The position numbers and the translations under genes are program-made. Under the pieces are notes generated by a model, which made no database searches, was not told where the DNA came from, and saw nothing but the letters and a program-made list of their open reading frames with translations. Source: JAGVPT01 sp049578505 (GTDB lineage: Bacteria > Bacteroidota > Ignavibacteria > UBA10030 > UBA8401). From it: a stretch of 64,000 bases of DNA. Positions within the stretch are counted from its first letter, which is position 1; every line of letters starts with the position of its first letter. This document shows positions 17,456 through 26,243 of the stretch, in pieces. The stretch is from contig JBAUMC010000134.1 of assembly GCA_049578505.1 (NCBI GenBank), positions 1 to 64,000 of the forward strand. The letters run 5' to 3'.

Positions 17456-18361
17456 TTACAAACCGAATGAAATTCCGATTGAATGAGTCAAGCCGAGATC
17501 GGCGTGGGTCGCTACGCTATAATCGAAAGAGATTGAAGCATAGTGGATCCCAACGCCGGCAAAATACCGTGATGGTTCGCTCGATACGCCGAAGCGAAGG
17601 CCGATTGCTTCGAAGGGCGAAAATCGGACCCCTGTACGGATTGATAAGGGATATCTTACATCCTTTATCAAAGCGCACGAAACATCGGCGTTCGAAAGAA
17701 GTTCGCACGAAACCCCTGTAAGATACAGCTGCGGCAGTTCATCTTTTTCCTCACCGATAGTGGGACGATTGATGTTCAGCAGAGAAACCCCCCATCGAAC
17801 ATCATCATCCACCTGAATCGATGCTGCAACGTCTATCCCGAGTGAAAATGCCGAACCATAGCGGGCAATCGCAAGATGATCGAAGTTGATATTGCAGCCA
17901 GCTGAAAATACTCCGCTGAAGGATTTTGCCACAGTCGCCGTTGCAGTCATTTCCCTGTACAAAGAAAAACCGGTAGTTGTCACGGCAACTCCTGCGTTAA
18001 ATGGTTCAAACGGGAAAACGGAAAACATTCCACCGCACGATAATTGCGGCAAATCAAACGGCGAAGGCGAATAAAAAAAAGAAGAATAGAAGGACGTTAC
18101 AGAAGCGGCGGCAGACGGGTTCAACAACAGCGGCTCGACGTTGCCGTTGAACAATCCCGAAGCGCCGTCTCCAAAAACCGAGGGAGGCTGCGCTGTTCGA
18201 TCGAAGCCGGCTTGTACTGTCTGCAGACAAAAAAAGAACAACAGCAGCGTTTCAGCACGTCGATAACGCGCGAGAAGCGTTTTTAACAACTTGAATGGAA
18301 AAACGAAAGTGGTTATATTGCGGTCAAGAGATTCCCAAAACAATGCTAAAAGGATTACCAT
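17456..18361 (-). CDS. PorV/PorQ-like outer membrane beta-barrel protein, putative
   Basis: Up to 301 residues, predicted outer-membrane barrel. After a hydrophobic signal (TLLLFFFCLQTVQA) comes a Gly/Asn-rich segment GASGLFNGNVEPLLLNPSAA, which resembles the opening of PorV/PorQ-type barrels. Alternating strands follow to the terminal SIGISFGL. The start is uncertain: ATG 18361 gives a 30-residue stretch before the signal, and a TTG at residue 25 would place the signal better; neither has a good Shine-Dalgarno. It is divergent from the PorD-like gene, sharing a very short start region, and probably co-transcribed with the HhH gene. Confidence 0.55.
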   Translation of the reverse strand: MVILLALFWESLDRNITTFVFPFKLLKTLLARYRRAETLLLFFFCLQTVQAGFDRTAQPPSVFGDGASGLFNGNVEPLLLNPSAAASVTSFYSSFFYSPSPFDLPQLSCGGMFSVFPFEPFNAGVAVTTTGFSLYREMTATATVAKSFSGVFSAGCNINFDHLAIARYGSAFSLGIDVAASIQVDDDVRWGVSLLNINRPTIGEEKDELPQLYLTGVSCELLSNADVSCALIKDVRYPLSIRTGVRFSPFEAIGLRFGVSSEPSRYFAGVGIHYASISFDYSVATHADLGLTHSIGISFGL

Positions 18362-19244
18362 GCGCCCCCCCCTGAAAATTGTGACGATGATATGTGCGGT
18401 TTTTTGCTCTGCAGCTACTGCGCTTGGCCAGATCGATGCTCAGGTGACTGCCGACCTGAACCAAATTCCGGGTTCAGCCCGCGACCTCTTGGTAAATTTC
18501 GCGGCTGACGTACAACGATATATTAATTCAAACACCTGGACAGTCGAAGACATCGGGAACGAAAAAATTGCGGTTTCGATTACGATCTCCCTTACAGCGA
18601 CAGCGACCGCCAACATGTATGATGCAACGTTCGTCCTTGGAAGCACGCGCCCGATTTACAAATCTGAAAAAAAAACAGCTATGCTCCGGATATTAGACGA
18701 CTCGTGGGAATTTACCTACCTCAAGAATCAACCCCTTTTGCGGGATGAAACACGTTTCGACCCGCTGACAAGCTTCATCAATTTTTACGTATACCTTGTC
18801 CTCGGATATGATTTTGATTCCTACCGGCCTCCCCTCAGCGGCACGCCGTTCTTTCAAAAAGCAATCACCGTTTGCGGACAGGCGTCGGGTCAAAAGGGTT
18901 GGGACCGAAGCAGCTCCACGTACAGCAAATACTCTTTTGTCGAGGAACTTTTAAACGCCAAGTATGAGCCGATCAGACAGGGGATGTTCATTTACAACTT
19001 CAGAGGGATCGATTATCTTGAAGTGAAACCCGATACGGCTCACAAGAACATTATTACGTTCATCCAGGACGTTGCAAATTTCAAAAGGTCGGTGGACCCC
19101 AATTCTCTTATCGTTAAAGCATTTTTTGACGCGAACTATCAGGAACTTGCAGAAATTTTCAGAGATTATCAAGACAAAAGTATACTTCAGCTCCTTTCTT
19201 CCGCCGACCCCAGCCATCGAAGCACTTATATGGGCTTGAAATAA
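18360..19244 (+). CDS. DUF4835 family protein (type IX secretion PorD-like)
   Basis: A 294-residue exported protein. The signal peptide (KIVTMICAVFCSAATALG) ends before QIDAQVTADLNQIPG. Family motifs in order are SNTWTVEDIGNEKIAVSIT, STRPIYKSEKKTAMLRILD, WEFTYLKNQPLLRDE, LTSFINFYVYLVLGYDFDSY, GTPFFQKAITVCGQA, VEELLNAKYEPIRQGMFIYN and PNSLIVKAFFDANYQELAEIF, matching DUF4835. Some databases call this family PorD of the type IX secretion system. ATG 18360 has AGGA seven bases before and is preferred to upstream in-frame starts. Its presence fits the T9SS-sorted protein at 42895-46686. Confidence 0.85.
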   Translation: MRPPLKIVTMICAVFCSAATALGQIDAQVTADLNQIPGSARDLLVNFAADVQRYINSNTWTVEDIGNEKIAVSITISLTATATANMYDATFVLGSTRPIYKSEKKTAMLRILDDSWEFTYLKNQPLLRDETRFDPLTSFINFYVYLVLGYDFDSYRPPLSGTPFFQKAITVCGQASGQKGWDRSSSTYSKYSFVEELLNAKYEPIRQGMFIYNFRGIDYLEVKPDTAHKNIITFIQDVANFKRSVDPNSLIVKAFFDANYQELAEIFRDYQDKSILQLLSSADPSHRSTYMGLK

Positions 19245-19317
19245 TTAAAGAGCTGCACGGAAAAGAACTTAGACAAGAATATCGCCAGAACTGTTCCGCC
19301 GGAGTGCACGTCTCTTA

Positions 19318-21324
19318 TTATTCGATCATCCTCACCGAAGTAATTGTGTCGCCAATTTGAATTTTGTCAACCACGTCCAAATCCTTCGTGTAGCCGAAAA
19401 TAGTGTACCGTCCGTCAAGATGGGGTGTCGAACAATGGGTGATGAAAAACTGCGAACCTTCGGTATCTTTTCCCGCGCTTGCCATTCCTACAGCTCCCTC
19501 TGAATATAATGCGTCCGGATGGACCTCCGTACGAATCGCATAACCCGGACCGCCAAAACCTGTACCCAAAGGATCTCCTCCTTGAATGACGAAATTTGGA
19601 ACGACGCGGTGAAATATCAATCCATCGTAGAAATGTTTCTTTGCCAATAAAATAAAATTTAACACTGTAAACGGAGCCGCATCTGCTCGAAATTCCATCG
19701 TAATATTCCCCTTCGATGTTTCGATAAGAGCTGAGTGGTAACGTTGTAGCAGTGCGGTATCCTCCGGCTTATAGAATTTTGACGAATTCGGAGATGATGA
19801 GATTTCAGCGTCGTAATTTATCCCCGTTATTGATCGAAGGGCATGCGCAGCGGCCTGGGATACGATTCTATCGGCATCGTGCAACGTTCGCTGCATCGAT
19901 GGTATCGCAGCTTCTGACTTCAGTTCGGCAAAAAGGTTGATGAATTCAACCATGACCTCAACATCATCCGGGGTGTTCAGGTTTTTATAGGCATCAATAA
20001 ATTGAGGAAGGCATTGCAGCCTCAACGATCCTCGTATCGATGTATCTTCGAATGCTGCAGCTACGGAGTAAGATATCGCAATGTCATGCTTTTGCAATAA
20101 TGGAAGAATCTGCCGGAAAAATTCTCCCTGAATGGCGGAATCCTTGCCGGAGACTATATTCTGATAAGCTTCAACCGCGGCACTCACGGATCTCGGATCA
20201 TTCCTCAACAATTCATTTTTGAGCCATGGAATCGCATCCAGAGATTGCGTCTCACCGAGTGCGGAGATTATTCTCGATCTGAACATAGAGTTCGCATCAA
20301 GAAGCTTTGCAAGCTGGGGAACACATTTATCTTTCAGATGTTCAGCCATGAGAATCGCCGCTTCGCCTCTTCGCCGCCACGAGTAATGAACGGAATCCTC
20401 CGAAATCTTGTGCAGTGTCTCAACTGAATAATCCGATGAATATTTTTCGAAACCAGAATTCAACACCGAAAATGCCGTCAGTGCAACATGTTCGTCCTTG
20501 TCGGAAAGAAGCGAAGTCAAAAACGGCGAAACGGTCTTAACCGGCTGACTCCTCAGTGATCTGAGACAATTGACACGCACCCGCCAGTCTGGGTCATGTA
20601 CAACATGTTCTACAAGGACCGTCGATGCAGCGGTATCACTCACAAAGCCGAGAACCGTCCCCGTCCACATTCTGACTTCAGGCGAAGGGTCATTCATCGC
20701 AATGAGCAATGCGGAGAGATGGCGTCTCACCGATGAGGAATCGCTTATTCGCATCATCGCGTATACCGCCAATCGAGCGCATTCCGGTCGACCGATTAGA
20801 TTGAAAGCATATTCCGTTGCGGTTGAGTCTTTAATCTTTCTGAGTGCAAAGCGTGCAACAGAAAGAGCCACCGACGATTGTGCCGCGGCTGACATGGACG
20901 GGGCAATTTCAACCAGTGCTTTTAGATCATTACTTGTTCCACATTTACCAACAGCGTCGATAATTTCTTGCAGGGATAATGGATCTGATTCCGTCCTGAG
21001 CCGCTCAAGCAAAAGAGAACCGATGTGCGCACCCCCGATTTGTCCTATGGCGAACGCAGCGCTGCGGCGCACGATCGGGGTTGAATCATGTAACAGGGGG
21101 AGAAGAAACGGAATTGAAGACGAATCCTGAATATTTGCCAGTGCAACAGCGGCACGAGATCGCTCAGACGGGTCGGAGGAAAAAAGGTAGCCGTAAAGCT
21201 TCCCATCAACCAGCGATCGGGAATTCTGAAGATCTGCAATATTATCAATTGTCTGCGCGTCGGCGAGTTCAACGCAAATCAATGACGAAAAAAGGAATCC
21301 GAGAATTGGTGCAATTTCTTTCAT
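19318..21324 (-). CDS. HEAT-repeat protein with C-terminal cyclophilin-type peptidyl-prolyl isomerase
   Basis: About 668 residues, exported. A signal peptide (MKEIAPILGFLFSSLICVELADA) precedes roughly 460 residues of HEAT-like helical repeats, for example SIPFLLPLLHDSTPIVRRSA and PEVRMWTGTVLGFVSDT. The C-terminal 165 residues are a cyclophilin: IFHRVVPNFVIQGGDPLGTG (catalytic Arg, Phe, Gln), GAVGMASAGKDTEGSQFFIT and HLDGRYTIFG. It would isomerise Xaa-Pro bonds in the periplasm, with the repeats acting as scaffold or substrate grip. Upstream in-frame ATGs at 21357 and 21417 exist; 21324 gives the cleanest signal peptide, though 21357 has a possible GGGGA. Confidence 0.85.
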   Translation of the reverse strand: MKEIAPILGFLFSSLICVELADAQTIDNIADLQNSRSLVDGKLYGYLFSSDPSERSRAAVALANIQDSSSIPFLLPLLHDSTPIVRRSAAFAIGQIGGAHIGSLLLERLRTESDPLSLQEIIDAVGKCGTSNDLKALVEIAPSMSAAAQSSVALSVARFALRKIKDSTATEYAFNLIGRPECARLAVYAMMRISDSSSVRRHLSALLIAMNDPSPEVRMWTGTVLGFVSDTAASTVLVEHVVHDPDWRVRVNCLRSLRSQPVKTVSPFLTSLLSDKDEHVALTAFSVLNSGFEKYSSDYSVETLHKISEDSVHYSWRRRGEAAILMAEHLKDKCVPQLAKLLDANSMFRSRIISALGETQSLDAIPWLKNELLRNDPRSVSAAVEAYQNIVSGKDSAIQGEFFRQILPLLQKHDIAISYSVAAAFEDTSIRGSLRLQCLPQFIDAYKNLNTPDDVEVMVEFINLFAELKSEAAIPSMQRTLHDADRIVSQAAAHALRSITGINYDAEISSSPNSSKFYKPEDTALLQRYHSALIETSKGNITMEFRADAAPFTVLNFILLAKKHFYDGLIFHRVVPNFVIQGGDPLGTGFGGPGYAIRTEVHPDALYSEGAVGMASAGKDTEGSQFFITHCSTPHLDGRYTIFGYTKDLDVVDKIQIGDTITSVRMIE

Positions 21325-21422
21325 GGATGTGATCGAAAGATAAGTTGAAATTGGCATTGATGGATTCCCCTTGTAGAGAAGTTTAAGCGTCAGCCCACAA
21401 TCGAAAGCTACTGCCATGCAGC

Positions 21423-22826
21423 CTAGAAATACGGCCTAACGCGATATTTTACCCCGAGTGCTTCTTCAACATACTTCTTTGCTTGCTCGACGTCCACTTC
21501 ATCCATCCCCACAACGCTCATAACGACATCGGGCACATATTTTTTAGCTTCTCGGGCAAAGTCAACCATCGCGGCGTGGTTTTTCATTCCGTCGATCCTC
21601 ATCAACTCGCCGTATTGATGCGGGTCGACCGAGTTCAAACTGATCGATACCGAGTCAATAACTCCGCTAAGTTCAGGCGCGATGTTTCTTTTGTTTATAA
21701 GACTCCCGTGGCCGTCTGTGTTTAGCCGGACCTTGCCGCCATTCGCTTTTACCCACGCGCCGATTTCCTTCACGGCGTCGAATCGGATCGTCGGCTCTCC
21801 GTAACCGCAAAAAACAATTTCGTCGTATGCTCGCGGGTCTTTAATTTCCTTGATCACCTCTTGGACGGTCGGTTCACGCGTTATTTTCAAATTATGTCCT
21901 TTAACAACCGCTTCCCCTTTCCTATCGCAAAAAACGCAATCCGCATCGCAGCGAATTGTCAGATTTATATAGAGGGACTTCCCCAACGAATAGGTAAAAA
22001 CAGGATCGCCAAGCGAGTCGATATTGAAGAGGCGCTTTGCGTTATACGACGTCGTCCGAGCGACATCTTCGACCGTCGCCGAGCATAACTCCGCGATCTT
22101 GTTGGCAATCTGTGGAATATACGTCGGTTCGTTTCGCTTGCCGCGGTGTGGAACCGGCGTAAGATACGGCGAATCCGTTTCCAGCATAATATGATCGTAG
22201 CCGATCGCCTTCAGCGTTTCGACCGCTGGAGAATTTTTGAACGTCACGATACCGGGATAAGAAACCAAGAAGCCAAGTTTAAACAAGCGCCTTGCCCTGT
22301 GGGCATCTCCTGAAAAACAGTGAAATACTCCTTTCGGTGCAAGAAAACGGCTGTTCGATGTCGCTTGTTGACTTCGCCAGTACTCGTTTTTCTCGATCAT
22401 TTCCTCAACGGTGGAAACAGCGTCGTCCATAGAGTCTCTTGTGTGGACGACGATAGGAAGGTTGCGGCGAATCGCGATTTCAATTTGAGATCGAAACATT
22501 TGCAGCTGCAGGTCTTTCGGCGTTGTGTCGTAATAATAATCGAGGCCGATTTCACCGATAGCAACAACTTTTTTATGTTCGCTAAGTTTTTCGATTTCCC
22601 GGAGAGCGCTCTCGTTCGCTTCCGCCATGTCCAGCGGGTGAATGCCGACGCATGCGTAAACGGCTTCAAATCGCTCAGAGAGGGTGATGGCTTGTCTGCT
22701 CGTCTCGACGTTTGTGCCGGGAACGACAAAAAATTTCACGCCAGCTTCAAGAGCACGTTGAACGACATTCACAATATCATCTTTAAAATCAGGATAGAAT
22801 AAGTGTGCGTGAGAATCTATGAACAT
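21423..22826 (-). CDS. TatD-family deoxyribonuclease fused to a radical SAM domain
   Basis: A 467-residue two-domain protein. Residues 1-258 are TatD-like: metal ligands in DSHAHLFYPDF, GEIGLDYYYDT, IVVHTRDSMD, FHCFSGDAHRA and LLETDSPYLTPVPHRGKRNEP. After a linker, residues from about 275 form a radical SAM domain with C-x3-C-x2-C in TIRCDADCVFCDRKGE and the second motif FCGYGEPTIRFD. The linked pair is known as a TatD-associated radical SAM family, usually as neighbours or fusions; its reaction is not established. TatD proteins are metal-dependent nucleases of DNA repair or turnover. ATG 22826 opens on MFIDSHAH, leaving no room for a longer N-terminus. Confidence 0.92.
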   Translation of the reverse strand: MFIDSHAHLFYPDFKDDIVNVVQRALEAGVKFFVVPGTNVETSRQAITLSERFEAVYACVGIHPLDMAEANESALREIEKLSEHKKVVAIGEIGLDYYYDTTPKDLQLQMFRSQIEIAIRRNLPIVVHTRDSMDDAVSTVEEMIEKNEYWRSQQATSNSRFLAPKGVFHCFSGDAHRARRLFKLGFLVSYPGIVTFKNSPAVETLKAIGYDHIMLETDSPYLTPVPHRGKRNEPTYIPQIANKIAELCSATVEDVARTTSYNAKRLFNIDSLGDPVFTYSLGKSLYINLTIRCDADCVFCDRKGEAVVKGHNLKITREPTVQEVIKEIKDPRAYDEIVFCGYGEPTIRFDAVKEIGAWVKANGGKVRLNTDGHGSLINKRNIAPELSGVIDSVSISLNSVDPHQYGELMRIDGMKNHAAMVDFAREAKKYVPDVVMSVVGMDEVDVEQAKKYVEEALGVKYRVRPYF

Positions 22827-23141
22827 GGGGCTTTCTTCGTCAAAAAATTGTGCAACCTAAATAAACTTCGTCCTTCAGCTCTCAAATTAGCAAAGCCACA
22901 CTCGAATATCAAGCAAAAGGACACAGAAGGTTATTGAATGAAAAAGTTTTGCCTGAAGCGGTTCGGCCTTTTCAATAATATGTCGCCATACTTCAGGTAA
23001 ACCGTGGTTAGCCGAAAAGTTGGCCTGCTCAATTGACACGATGTCCAAGATCTCGCGAAAACGTACGAAACCCGCGCCTTGCTTCTCCCTCAACCTTTGC
23101 GTAAATTTAAATAGAAACATGAAATTATCTCAGGATACCTT
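22827..23141. other. Divergent intergenic region before the heme cluster
   Basis: Region of 315 bases between the tatD fusion (minus) and the hemX-like gene (plus), so it should hold the promoter of the heme operon. A TTGACA-like box is at about 23034 but no partner -10 is seen at proper spacing. A 77-codon minus-strand frame (22887-23120) has an ATG but no Shine-Dalgarno and no recognisable motif; I do not accept it as a gene. No riboswitch-like structure was recognised. Confidence 0.35.
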
Positions 23142-23966
23142 ATGAAGACAGCAGTCGACGCATTCAACATCGCTCTCCCGCTACTCTATTTTAGCACAGT
23201 GTGGGCCTATGCGAAAGCTTTCTTCAAAGATTCGTTGGTTGCAAAACGGACCAAAACGCCCCTGCTTCTGATCACACTCGCAATCCACTTATCTTACCTT
23301 TTGATGCGGACGGTGCTCTTCAATCATCCTCCGATAACGACCATCTTCGAAATAACGTCCATTATATCGTTCTCGATTGCCGCCGCTTACGCAGTCATTG
23401 AATTCCGGACGAAAGTTAAAAACACCGGATATTTTATACTCATTCTCGCTTTTATTTTTCAAACTATCTCATCCTGTTTTATTGAAAACTTGTCCGAGGT
23501 AAAGCCAATATTGAGGAGCAATCTGTTGGGCATTCACGTTTCGAGCGCCCTGCTTGGTTATGCCGCGATTGCAATTTCTGCGGTCTACGGATTTTTGTAT
23601 CTGATGCTTTACCACCATATAAAGTCGAGCCGGTTTGGCGTCATTTACACCAAGCTTCCCAATCTGGAAACGCTTGAAAAGATGTCGATGCTATCGATCG
23701 TTTTTGGATTTTCATTTTTGACGATCGCCATTTCGGTTGGATTGTTCTGGTTGCCCCGCGCGTTTGAACATTTTTCATACTTCGACCCAAAATTGATCGG
23801 AACCGTCTTCATCTGGGCGATGTATGGTGTCGGATTAGGAGCAAAAAAAACGATCGGCTGGCAGGGAAGAAAAATTATGATCCTGTCGATTATCGCCTTT
23901 GCCGTTTCATTTTTTTCGCTGACAATTATCAATGTGTATTTCAGCGCGTTCCATAAATTCTATTGA
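23142..23966 (+). CDS. HemX/CcsA-like cytochrome c assembly-type membrane protein
   Basis: A 274-residue protein with about eight membrane helices, of the CcsA/HemX superfamily. HemX in Bacillus lies beside hemA and controls HemA level; CcsA/ResC proteins handle heme for cytochrome c maturation. Here it is the first gene of the heme operon, 30 bases before hemA, which favours HemX. The tryptophan-rich WWD heme loop of CcsA is not intact: the corresponding segment reads FEHFSYFDPKLIGTVFIW. Conserved His are seen in LYLMLYHHIKS. ATG 23142 has AGGA upstream. Confidence 0.8.
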   Translation: MKTAVDAFNIALPLLYFSTVWAYAKAFFKDSLVAKRTKTPLLLITLAIHLSYLLMRTVLFNHPPITTIFEITSIISFSIAAAYAVIEFRTKVKNTGYFILILAFIFQTISSCFIENLSEVKPILRSNLLGIHVSSALLGYAAIAISAVYGFLYLMLYHHIKSSRFGVIYTKLPNLETLEKMSMLSIVFGFSFLTIAISVGLFWLPRAFEHFSYFDPKLIGTVFIWAMYGVGLGAKKTIGWQGRKIMILSIIAFAVSFFSLTIINVYFSAFHKFY

Positions 23967-23996
23967 TTTCCATCGTGTTCGCTGTATTGCCACTTT

Positions 23997-25292
23997 ATGA
24001 ATCTTGTTGCTGTTGGAATTAATCACCGCACCGCTCCTCTTGAGGTTCGAGAGAAGTTGTGGATGTCGAGCGATGAAATTCGGAGTGCCGTCGCGACGTT
24101 GAAAGGCAAGCCGTTTTCCGAATGCTTCATCGTTTCGACCTGCAACAGGACGGAACTGTACGGCGTTTACAATAATGGAGACACCGCCAGCGACGCTGTT
24201 CCCGACATTGACGTCCTCAAGGATATGTTGATCGGTTTTAAGTCTGCTGGCGATGCGGTCAAACGCCAGCACATGTACCATATGATATCGACAAACGCTA
24301 TCAGCCATCTGTTTAAAGTGGCTTCGGGTATCGATTCGATGGTCCTTGGGGATATCCAGATTCTGAGTCAAATAAAAGATGACTTCAACATTGCGTATGA
24401 AGCAAAGGCGGCCGGCCATTTCCTTCACCGCCTTTTGCAATCGACATACCATGTCGGAAAACGGGCGAGGACGGAAACAACGATTACCGAAGGGGCAGTT
24501 TCCGTCAGCTACGCCGCGGTAGAAATCGCGAATAAGATCTTCTCGGACCTTTCAAAAAAAACAGCTCTCCTCATCGGTGCCGGAGAAACCGGCGAATTAA
24601 CTGCGAAACATCTCGTCGGAAGGGGCATCGGCGGAATCTTCGTTGCAAACCGGACAAGAACCAAGGCCGAAGAATTGGTCGCTGCACTCGGGGGAAAAGC
24701 GGTTGACTTTGAATCGCTCCACCAAATGCTGGCCCAGGTCGACATCGTTATTTCATCCGTGACGAGCGATCAGTACGTTATTACGAAGAGCGATGTTCAG
24801 CGTGCGATGAAGGAACGATCGCATAAACCTCTCTTCATCTTCGACATCGGAGTGCCGCGCAACATCGACCCGGACATCAACAGCATTGAAAGCGTTTTTC
24901 TGCACGACATGGACGGAATCTCGGTTATCATCGACCGGAATGTCGAAAAGAGAAAAGCGGAAATCCCGCGGGTGAACGAAATTATTCTGGAAGAGCTGAC
25001 GGAGTTCTACAATTGGTACAATTCACTCCAGGTGAATCCGACAATTCATGACTTGCGCACTCACTTCGAAGAAGTGAGGCTTGAGGAGGTCGAAAAGAAT
25101 ATCAACCGCTTCTCCCCCGAAGATCGTGAGTTGGTCGACATTGTAACGAAGAGGATTGTCAATAAGCTCCTCCATCTTCCGACAACGAATTTGAAAAACG
25201 GAGAGGATGAAAGCGAAGAGGATAAACACAAGAAGCTTCATATTGTCCGGTCTCTTTTCGGACTGCATAAAGACAAGCATCCAAAAGAATGA
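23997..25292 (+). CDS. hemA: Glutamyl-tRNA reductase
   Basis: A 431-residue enzyme reducing Glu-tRNA(Glu) to glutamate-1-semialdehyde with NADPH, first committed step of C5 tetrapyrrole synthesis. The N-terminal catalytic domain has VGINHRTAPLEVREKLW and the active Cys in IVSTCNRTELYGVY. The NADPH domain has LLIGAGETGELTAKHL and VANRTRTKAEELVAALG. The C-terminal dimerisation helix follows. The 3' end overlaps the hemC start by four bases (ATGA), indicating translational coupling. No strong Shine-Dalgarno before ATG 23997. Confidence 0.97.
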   Translation: MNLVAVGINHRTAPLEVREKLWMSSDEIRSAVATLKGKPFSECFIVSTCNRTELYGVYNNGDTASDAVPDIDVLKDMLIGFKSAGDAVKRQHMYHMISTNAISHLFKVASGIDSMVLGDIQILSQIKDDFNIAYEAKAAGHFLHRLLQSTYHVGKRARTETTITEGAVSVSYAAVEIANKIFSDLSKKTALLIGAGETGELTAKHLVGRGIGGIFVANRTRTKAEELVAALGGKAVDFESLHQMLAQVDIVISSVTSDQYVITKSDVQRAMKERSHKPLFIFDIGVPRNIDPDINSIESVFLHDMDGISVIIDRNVEKRKAEIPRVNEIILEELTEFYNWYNSLQVNPTIHDLRTHFEEVRLEEVEKNINRFSPEDRELVDIVTKRIVNKLLHLPTTNLKNGEDESEEDKHKKLHIVRSLFGLHKDKHPKE

Positions 25293-26236
25293 GCTCAAGG
25301 AATAAAATAATCATTGGGACGCGCGGCAGCGAACTTGCCCTCTGGCAATCGGATTGGGTGACACAAGAACTCCGGCGACTTCACCCGTCGTTTATTATTG
25401 AGAAGACAGTGATTAAAACCACCGGCGATAAAATTCTCGATTCACCCCTCTCAAAGATCGGCGATAAGGGGTTGTTTACAAAAGAAATTGAGAATGCATT
25501 GATCGAAAAAAAAATCGACCTTGCCGTCCACAGTTTGAAGGATGTTCCGACACACCTCGCTCCCGGCTTAACGATCGGTGCAATAACAGAACGTGAGGAT
25601 GTACGAGACGTCTTCATTTCTCATCCAAAAAAGAAGCATCCTTCATTGAAGGCAGTGCCGAAAAACGGCGCGATCGCTACCGGAAGCTTGCGGCGCCGAT
25701 GTCAGTTGCTCAACTACCGCCCCGATCTGCAGATTGTCGATATTCGGGGAAATTTAAAAACGCGGAGGAGAAAACTCGAGGGTTCCGAGTGGGACGGAAT
25801 GCTCCTCGCGAAGGCAGGTGTTACCCGCCTCGGCTGGTCGGAAATCATCTCGGAAATCTTGTCTCCAACGCTGATACTCCCGGCTGTTGGACAAGGAGCC
25901 CTCGCCATCGAAATCCGGTCTGATGATTCGTTCCTCGCGTCGGCAATCGAACCGATGAATCATCCTCCCACGGTGCACGCCACCGCGGGAGAACGCGCGC
26001 TGCTCCGCTTTCTCGAAGGGGGTTGTCAAATCCCGATAGGGACGTACGGAAGAATTGAATCTGGGCAATTTTTCCTGGATGCGGTGGTCGGAACCATTGA
26101 CGGCAAGAAAATAGTCAGGGGGTCAGTGAAAGGATCTCCAGAAGATTCAGAGAAACTCGGCGTTTCGCTTGCAAAGGAGCTGATCAGCAAGGGGGCCGAC
26201 CTGATATTGCGCGACATTAGAACATCGGGAAGCTGA
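25289..26236 (+). CDS. hemC: Hydroxymethylbilane synthase (porphobilinogen deaminase)
   Basis: A 315-residue enzyme polymerising four porphobilinogens to hydroxymethylbilane. Family motifs are IGTRGSELALWQSDWV, KDVPTHLAPGLTIGAI (the DLAVHSLKD region precedes it), ATGSLRRRCQLL and VDIRGNLKTRRRKL. The dipyrromethane cofactor Cys is in LRFLEGGCQIPIGTYG. It overlaps the hemA stop by four bases and is followed seven bases later by hemD, a classic hemACD order. Confidence 0.97.
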   Translation: MSSRNKIIIGTRGSELALWQSDWVTQELRRLHPSFIIEKTVIKTTGDKILDSPLSKIGDKGLFTKEIENALIEKKIDLAVHSLKDVPTHLAPGLTIGAITEREDVRDVFISHPKKKHPSLKAVPKNGAIATGSLRRRCQLLNYRPDLQIVDIRGNLKTRRRKLEGSEWDGMLLAKAGVTRLGWSEIISEILSPTLILPAVGQGALAIEIRSDDSFLASAIEPMNHPPTVHATAGERALLRFLEGGCQIPIGTYGRIESGQFFLDAVVGTIDGKKIVRGSVKGSPEDSEKLGVSLAKELISKGADLILRDIRTSGS

Positions 26237-26243
26237 GACCTTT

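Noticed and set aside
22887..23120. 77-codon minus-strand ORF in the divergent region before the hemX-like gene
   Set aside because: No recognisable domain and no Shine-Dalgarno; it would cover the probable promoter of the heme operon.
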